A stretch of 64,000 bases of DNA from an uncultured Lachnospiraceae bacterium (lineage in GTDB: Bacteria; Bacillota; Clostridia; Lachnospirales; Lachnospiraceae), in assembly GCA_910578795.1 (NCBI GenBank), contig CAJTSD010000008.1, positions 25,865-89,864 on the forward strand. The letters run 5' to 3'. Below are positions 60,023-64,000 of the stretch, piece after piece; the stretch's first letter is position 1, and each line of letters starts with the position of its first letter. The translations under genes were made by a program, and so were the position numbers. A model generated the notes under the pieces. The model was not told the origin of the DNA. It ran no database searches and worked only from the letters and a program-made list of their open reading frames with translations.

Positions 60023-61324
60023 ATGTTTAAAAAAGTCCGTATCCGCCTGACACTGTTAAGCGGTAGTATTACCACGCTCATCTTAATGATTATGACCTGC
60101 GGCTATCTCTATATCTCGGAACAAAGCCTGCTCGAAAACCGACGCAGCTCTTACCAGTCCGACGTATACAGCATTGCCGTGCAGCTGGACAATCAGGGCG
60201 TAATTACGCATGCGTGGCTTTCACAGCTTGAGGCATCCCGCAGCTGTTACATTTCGGTACTTGATAATGGCACGCCTTTCCTGTTTGACAAAAAGCAAAA
60301 AAACGACCGGCGTGACAAACTGATTGACAGCCTGTGGACACATTACCGAAACAGCGAGCCGTCCGTTTCCGTTGCCATTTCATACAAATGTCACTTTCAG
60401 TCGTTTGTCGACTCCGATTGCTACTGTTTTGTCATCACCGTCATGCAAAACAAAATACCGCTTGAAATGCTGATCGCATTTCCGCTCTCCGACACGCGCG
60501 GACAGCTTATCAGACAGCGCATTGTCTTTATCGGCGTTGTTTTTCTTGCGCTTATTGCCATTTGGATTTTTATGTGGATATACACAAAACGACTCCTTGC
60601 ACCCATTGAAGAAAACCGCCTGCGTCAAAACCGTTTTGTGGCAGCAGCCTCCCACGAACTGCGTACACCGCTTGCAGTCGTTCTCTCCTGCGCAGAGGCG
60701 GCACAGGACAAGCTGACGCTGGAAAAAACTGACACAAATGTCATAAATTTGAAACACGATATTGCCGCCATAAAGAACGAAGCGCTGCGCAGCTCGCGCC
60801 TGCTAAACGACATGCTCACTCTCTCAAGCCACGACGCCGGACGCCTTGACATTCGCAAAGCCCACACGGAACTCGACACACTGCTCCTAAACACTTGCGA
60901 AGCCTTCGAGCGCCTTGCTGCCGAAAAAAATATCCGCCTCTGCGTTACCCTCCCCGACACGCCCATCCCCGCATGCTATTGCGACGCGCAGCGCATCGCG
61001 CAGGTGCTCACAATCCTGCTGCATAACGCCACAAGCTACACTCCCGAGCACGGTAACATAACTGCCGTACTCTCCTTTCGGAAAACTGCGCACAGACACT
61101 TTCTGCTCGCTGTTTCTGACACAGGTGTCGGAATTGATGACGACGAGAAACAACACATTTTTGAACGCTTTTACCGCAGCGAAAAAGCCCGAAGTGACAA
61201 AAATCACTTCGGACTCGGATTGTCGATTGCCTATGAAATTATTGCGGCACACGGCGGAACCATTGCCGTCGCCGATAACCCAAACGCAGAGCGCGGCACC
61301 ACATTTACCGTGCGGCTGCCGTAA
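60023..61324 (+). CDS. membrane sensor histidine kinase
   Basis: A 433-residue kinase. ATG 60023 (MFKKVRIRL) has GGAGG 5 bases upstream; ATG 60011 contains that site and is less likely. Two helices (~10-31 and ~168-187) frame a ~135-residue extracellular sensor domain with four Cys (RSCYIS, YKCHF, DCYCF). No clear HAMP is seen. The dimerisation domain has the phospho-acceptor His211 in AASHELRTPLAV; the ATPase domain has LLHNATSYTPEHG (N box), DTGVGIDDDEKQHIFERFYR (G1/F) and HFGLGLSIAYEI (G2). It pairs with the upstream regulator. Confidence 0.95.
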   Translation: MFKKVRIRLTLLSGSITTLILMIMTCGYLYISEQSLLENRRSSYQSDVYSIAVQLDNQGVITHAWLSQLEASRSCYISVLDNGTPFLFDKKQKNDRRDKLIDSLWTHYRNSEPSVSVAISYKCHFQSFVDSDCYCFVITVMQNKIPLEMLIAFPLSDTRGQLIRQRIVFIGVVFLALIAIWIFMWIYTKRLLAPIEENRLRQNRFVAAASHELRTPLAVVLSCAEAAQDKLTLEKTDTNVINLKHDIAAIKNEALRSSRLLNDMLTLSSHDAGRLDIRKAHTELDTLLLNTCEAFERLAAEKNIRLCVTLPDTPIPACYCDAQRIAQVLTILLHNATSYTPEHGNITAVLSFRKTAHRHFLLAVSDTGVGIDDDEKQHIFERFYRSEKARSDKNHFGLGLSIAYEIIAAHGGTIAVADNPNAERGTTFTVRLP

Positions 61325-61329
61325 TGTTA

Positions 61330-61358
61330 TTGACGGTACCTCATGCCTGTATTACAAT
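61330..61358 (+). promoter_or_regulatory. promoter of the 47-residue protein gene
   Basis: TTGACG (61330-61335), 17 bases, TACAAT (61353-61358), directly after the kinase stop codon. Confidence 0.65.
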
Positions 61359-61420
61359 AAAATTAGAAACTAATCTGCTGATTTTTAATTTTTATTAGTT
61401 ATAGAAAGGATTGTGATAGC

Positions 61421-61564
61421 ATGAATATGACAGAGGTTGCAAGACTGCTTTTAGGACTGCGCGCCGCAGGTTGGACCGAAAAAGAAATCAATGATTTTGT
61501 TCTTTATATTGAATCTGGCGAAGAACAATATAAACCCAAACCTAAAAACGAAAAAACAGAATAA
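61421..61564 (+). CDS. 47-residue helical small protein
   Basis: A short ORF, MNMTEVARLLLGLRAAGW then TEKEINDFVLYIESGEE, with AAAGGA 10 bases before the ATG, its own promoter and its own terminator. The sequence predicts two amphipathic helices and a Lys/Pro-rich tail. Small proteins of this style (GLRAAGW.EKEINDF) are, as I recall, common in Clostridia, but I know no function. The second Met (codon 3) is an alternative start. The compact gene unit supports real expression. Confidence 0.7.
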   Translation: MNMTEVARLLLGLRAAGWTEKEINDFVLYIESGEEQYKPKPKNEKTE

Positions 61565-61571
61565 AAATTTG

Positions 61572-61608
61572 AAACGCCCAAAACAGCTAAACCGTTTCGG
61601 GCGTTTTT
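61572..61608. terminator. terminator between the small protein and the EF-G paralogue
   Basis: AAACGCCC/GGGCGTTT arms with a 19-base loop and a TTTTT end. It lies 8 bases after the small gene and 20 bases past the convergent EF-G stop, so it may serve both. Confidence 0.75.
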
Positions 61609-61627
61609 CCTATTTCCTTATTCTACA

Positions 61628-63718
61628 CTATTCCGCGTTATTCTCCGCCACCTTTGCCGCGCGCGCAGCCACTTCCGCCGCCTGCACGTCGCTTGGTGCC
61701 TGCTCGTAGCGCACAATCTCATACTCGAAATTGCCGCGTCCGCCCGTCATTGAGCGCAGCGTCGTACAATATCCCGCAAGCTCCATAATCGGAATATCCG
61801 CCTCAATCACCTGCTTGCCGTTTCCAATCGGGTTCATGCCAAGCACTCTGCCCCTGCGCTTATTCAAGTCACCCATAATATCGCCCGTATACCGGTCAGG
61901 CACCGTCACCTTCAGATTTGCAATCGGCTCTAAAAGCACCGGAGCCGCGTCCATAAAACCTTTCTTAAACGCCTGAATGGATGCCATCTTAAACGCCTGC
62001 TCCGAAGAGTCTACCGGATGATATGAACCGTCGTAAAGCACGCCCTTAACACCCACAACCGGATATGCCGCAAGCGGTCCCTTCAAAACGGATTCCTGCA
62101 TACCCTTCTCCACTGCGGGGAAGTAGTTCTTAGGCACTGCACCGCCGACAACCTCCTGCTCAAACACATACGCAGTCTCCAAATCGCCGGATGGCTCAAA
62201 GCGCATCTTTACATGACCATACTGTCCGTGTCCGCCGGACTGCTTCTTATACTTCGCCTCCACATCCGCTTTCTTCTTAATCGTTTCCTTAAATGCAACC
62301 TTCGGCTTCGAAAGCTCGATTTGGCACTTATACTCATTCAACAGACGGCTTTGGATAATGTCAAGCTGCTGCTCGCCGATACCATACAGCAATGTCTGTC
62401 TGTTCTCCGTATCATTGACAACCTTAAGCGTCTGATCCTCATGCGAAAGCTTCTGCAATGCCTGCGATACCTTGTCAATATCCCCCTTGTTGGGCACCTT
62501 GTAGCGCATTGCCGTGTAAGGCTTTGACAACTCAAACTTGCCGTACTCAATCACCGTCGCCTTGGTGGAAAGCGTATTGCCCGTCCTTGCCGCCGTCAGC
62601 TTTGCAATCGCGCCGATGTCGCCTGCGTGCAGCTCACTGATTTCAACAGGCTTGCTGCCCTGCAAAATATAGAGCTTATTGACTTTCTCCTCAACGTCCT
62701 TGTCCTTATTATAAATCACGTCGTCTGACTTAAATACGCCCGAACAAACTTTAATCAGCGAATACTTACCGATAAACGGGTCTACAATCGTCTTAAATAC
62801 ATAAGCGGATTTTGCCTTTGAAAAATCATAATTTGCCTCAAAGACCTCGTTTGTCTTCATGTTAAAGCCCGCAATCTGCCTGTTTTCCGGACTTGGCATG
62901 TATTTCACAATATCATCTAACAGCGTGTATGTACCCTGGCACAGTAAGCTGGAACCCATACTAATCGGAACAATCGAACTGTCAATCACGTTTGTACGAA
63001 GCGCCGCACGGATTTCGTTTTCCGTAAACGTCTCACCGCCGAAATAGCGCTCCATAAACTCCTCGCTTGTTTCCGCAACTGCCTCCATCAGCGTATCCTT
63101 ATAAAGCGCCAGATTGTCCTTGCTGTAATCCGGGATCTCGCACGCCTCAACCTCTTTGCCCTTCCAACGGTTTCCCGTCTCGCTCACGACATTGACATAG
63201 CCGACAAACTTCTCGTTTTCACGGATTGGGAAATGGAACGGCGCAATTTTCTTGCCGTACATCTCCGTCAGCTTTTCCACTACATTTTTGAAAGAAGCAT
63301 TGTCCGCGTCCATTCCGGTCACGTAAATCATGCGCGGCAGCTTATATTTCTCGCACAGCTCCCATGCTTTCTCCGTGCCTGCCTCAACGCCCGATTTTCC
63401 CGAAACAACAATGACCGCTGCGTCCGCTGCGCTGATCGCCTCCTCAACCTCACCTATAAAATCAAAATAGCCGGGTGTATCGAGTACATTAATCTTTGTA
63501 CCCTCCCACTCGATCGGTACGACTGATGTGCTGATAGATATTTTACGTTTCTGCTCCTCCTTGCCGAAGTCGCTGACCGTATTGCCGTCCTCCACTCTGC
63601 CCATACGTGAAGTAAGTCCCGCCAAATATGCCATAGACTCCACGAGTGTAGTCTTACCCGCACCCCCGTGTCCTAACAAAACTACATTTCTGATTTTATC
63701 AGTTGTGTAAACATTCAT
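61628..63718 (-). CDS. elongation factor G paralogue (EF-G2-like translational GTPase)
   Basis: A 696-residue GTPase with the five-domain EF-G layout. G1 is GHGGAGKTT (16-24), G3 is DTPGYFDF (80-87) instead of DTPGHVDF, and G4 is TGMD (134-137) instead of NKMD. Domain IV carries the tip segment SGGHGQYGHV. It is therefore a divergent paralogue rather than the housekeeping fusA, which usually sits in the str operon with rpsL, rpsG and tuf; none of these are here. It may act in ribosome rescue or specialised translation. The start has AGGAGGT. Missing G3 His and the altered G4 suggest weak or altered GTP use. Confidence 0.9.
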   Translation of the reverse strand: MNVYTTDKIRNVVLLGHGGAGKTTLVESMAYLAGLTSRMGRVEDGNTVSDFGKEEQKRKISISTSVVPIEWEGTKINVLDTPGYFDFIGEVEEAISAADAAVIVVSGKSGVEAGTEKAWELCEKYKLPRMIYVTGMDADNASFKNVVEKLTEMYGKKIAPFHFPIRENEKFVGYVNVVSETGNRWKGKEVEACEIPDYSKDNLALYKDTLMEAVAETSEEFMERYFGGETFTENEIRAALRTNVIDSSIVPISMGSSLLCQGTYTLLDDIVKYMPSPENRQIAGFNMKTNEVFEANYDFSKAKSAYVFKTIVDPFIGKYSLIKVCSGVFKSDDVIYNKDKDVEEKVNKLYILQGSKPVEISELHAGDIGAIAKLTAARTGNTLSTKATVIEYGKFELSKPYTAMRYKVPNKGDIDKVSQALQKLSHEDQTLKVVNDTENRQTLLYGIGEQQLDIIQSRLLNEYKCQIELSKPKVAFKETIKKKADVEAKYKKQSGGHGQYGHVKMRFEPSGDLETAYVFEQEVVGGAVPKNYFPAVEKGMQESVLKGPLAAYPVVGVKGVLYDGSYHPVDSSEQAFKMASIQAFKKGFMDAAPVLLEPIANLKVTVPDRYTGDIMGDLNKRRGRVLGMNPIGNGKQVIEADIPIMELAGYCTTLRSMTGGRGNFEYEIVRYEQAPSDVQAAEVAARAAKVAENNAE

Positions 63719-63838
63719 TCCAGTTACCTCCTATTTTGATTTTTTAACTTCTCGGAATCGTCAGCCCTTATTTCATGGGGCTTTCAGAACCTATTTTTCA
63801 AAAATCACCCACTTTTTTCTCTAAAACACTTGACAAAT

Positions 63839-63894
63839 CAATCAAAAAATGCGGCGCTTCGCGCCCTTTGATCAAAAAGTACATTTTTTGATTG
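63839..63894 (+). repeat. inverted repeat overlapping the ribosome site of the last gene
   Basis: Thirteen-base perfect arms CAATCAAAAAATG/CATTTTTTGATTG enclose an inner GGCGC-TTC-GCGCC hairpin. The 3' arm abuts GGAGG of the gene at 63908, so the RNA fold could hide the ribosome site. Confidence 0.6.
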
Positions 63895-63907
63895 GAGGCG
63901 ATTTTTG

Positions 63908-64000
63908 ATGTTACCTTATAACCCTGGCGGTCATGCCGCCTTTCAGGATACTTTCGTATCCCAGTTCCTTAAATTTTACCCTGATCCCTTTGTGCTTCCC
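63908..64000 (+). CDS. unknown protein, N-terminal part
   Basis: The open frame runs off the window after 31 codons: MLPYNPGGHAAFQDTFVSQF and onward. GGAGG lies 9 bases before the ATG. It is rich in Phe and Pro, with no signal peptide. No family can be assigned from so little sequence. The upstream inverted repeat may control translation. Confidence 0.4.
   Translation, partial: MLPYNPGGHAAFQDTFVSQFLKFYPDPFVLP

Noticed and set aside
1..64000. CRISPR array, prophage, insertion sequence or rRNA
   Set aside because: No spaced direct repeats, integrase, transposase, terminal repeats or rRNA sequence seen; the repeats found are protein-coding modules or local palindromes.

Overview
The window looks like the chromosome of an anaerobic, low-to-mid GC Gram-positive gut bacterium of the Clostridia, most likely Lachnospiraceae. 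The evidence is a Rex redox repressor, a butyryl-CoA:acetate CoA-transferase-type enzyme, class B sortases with xPxTG substrates, BspA-like leucine-rich surface proteins, a huge modular pectate lyase, strong AGGAGG ribosome sites, TTGACA/TATAAT promoters and a sporulation-like promoter. I see no phage, insertion sequence, rRNA or CRISPR array. Taxonomy is inferred from protein resemblance only.

Layout. 1-232: start of a CNNM-type membrane protein. 398-8950: a ~2850-residue secreted pectate lyase. 9334-13893: probable operon rex, coiled-coil protein, nnr, alr, mazF, without a mazE. 13984-19259: CoA-transferase, lipoprotein, HAD phosphatase/MATE pair, and a leaderless subtilisin. 19376-23479: a MacB-like ABC ATPase, permease and membrane-anchored accessory protein, behind two palindromes. 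23719-34905: five-gene surface operon (class B sortase, giant TPSTG-anchored LRR protein, two smaller LRR proteins, SH3 protein). 35109-40100: secreted LRR/Ig-like protein. 40432-41711: three small plus-strand genes, possibly sporulation-linked. 41671-45295: second sortase with its TPKTG-anchored substrate. 45405-49798: a LeuRS-like protein without a catalytic domain, leuS and rtcB. 50136-53008: DUF3737 protein, glycerol-1-phosphate dehydrogenase, tRNA-Ala and Uma2 protein. 53028-61324: a divergent locus with a two-component system on one side and, on the other, a propeller/solute-binding fusion lipoprotein, two sugar-type ABC permeases and a HlyD-like adaptor. 61421-64000: a 47-residue protein, an EF-G paralogue and the start of another gene.

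How the parts fit. Much of the window serves the cell surface: two sortases each sit directly upstream of a substrate carrying a matching sorting signal, so the two LRR islands are self-contained display units. The two-component system probably controls both itself and the divergent transporter-like operon, because the same direct-repeat element, TTAGAGA twice at an 11-bp period, lies in front of both promoters in mirrored orientation. That operon combines importer-type permeases with an exporter-type adaptor and has no ATPase nearby.

The strongest candidates for something new are this two-component/propeller-SBP/adaptor system, an attenuator in front of rtcB (24-codon leader peptide, terminator and competing antiterminator), and the catalytic-domain-less LeuRS paralogue translationally coupled to leuS. 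All functional claims rest on reading the sequence; no database search was run.
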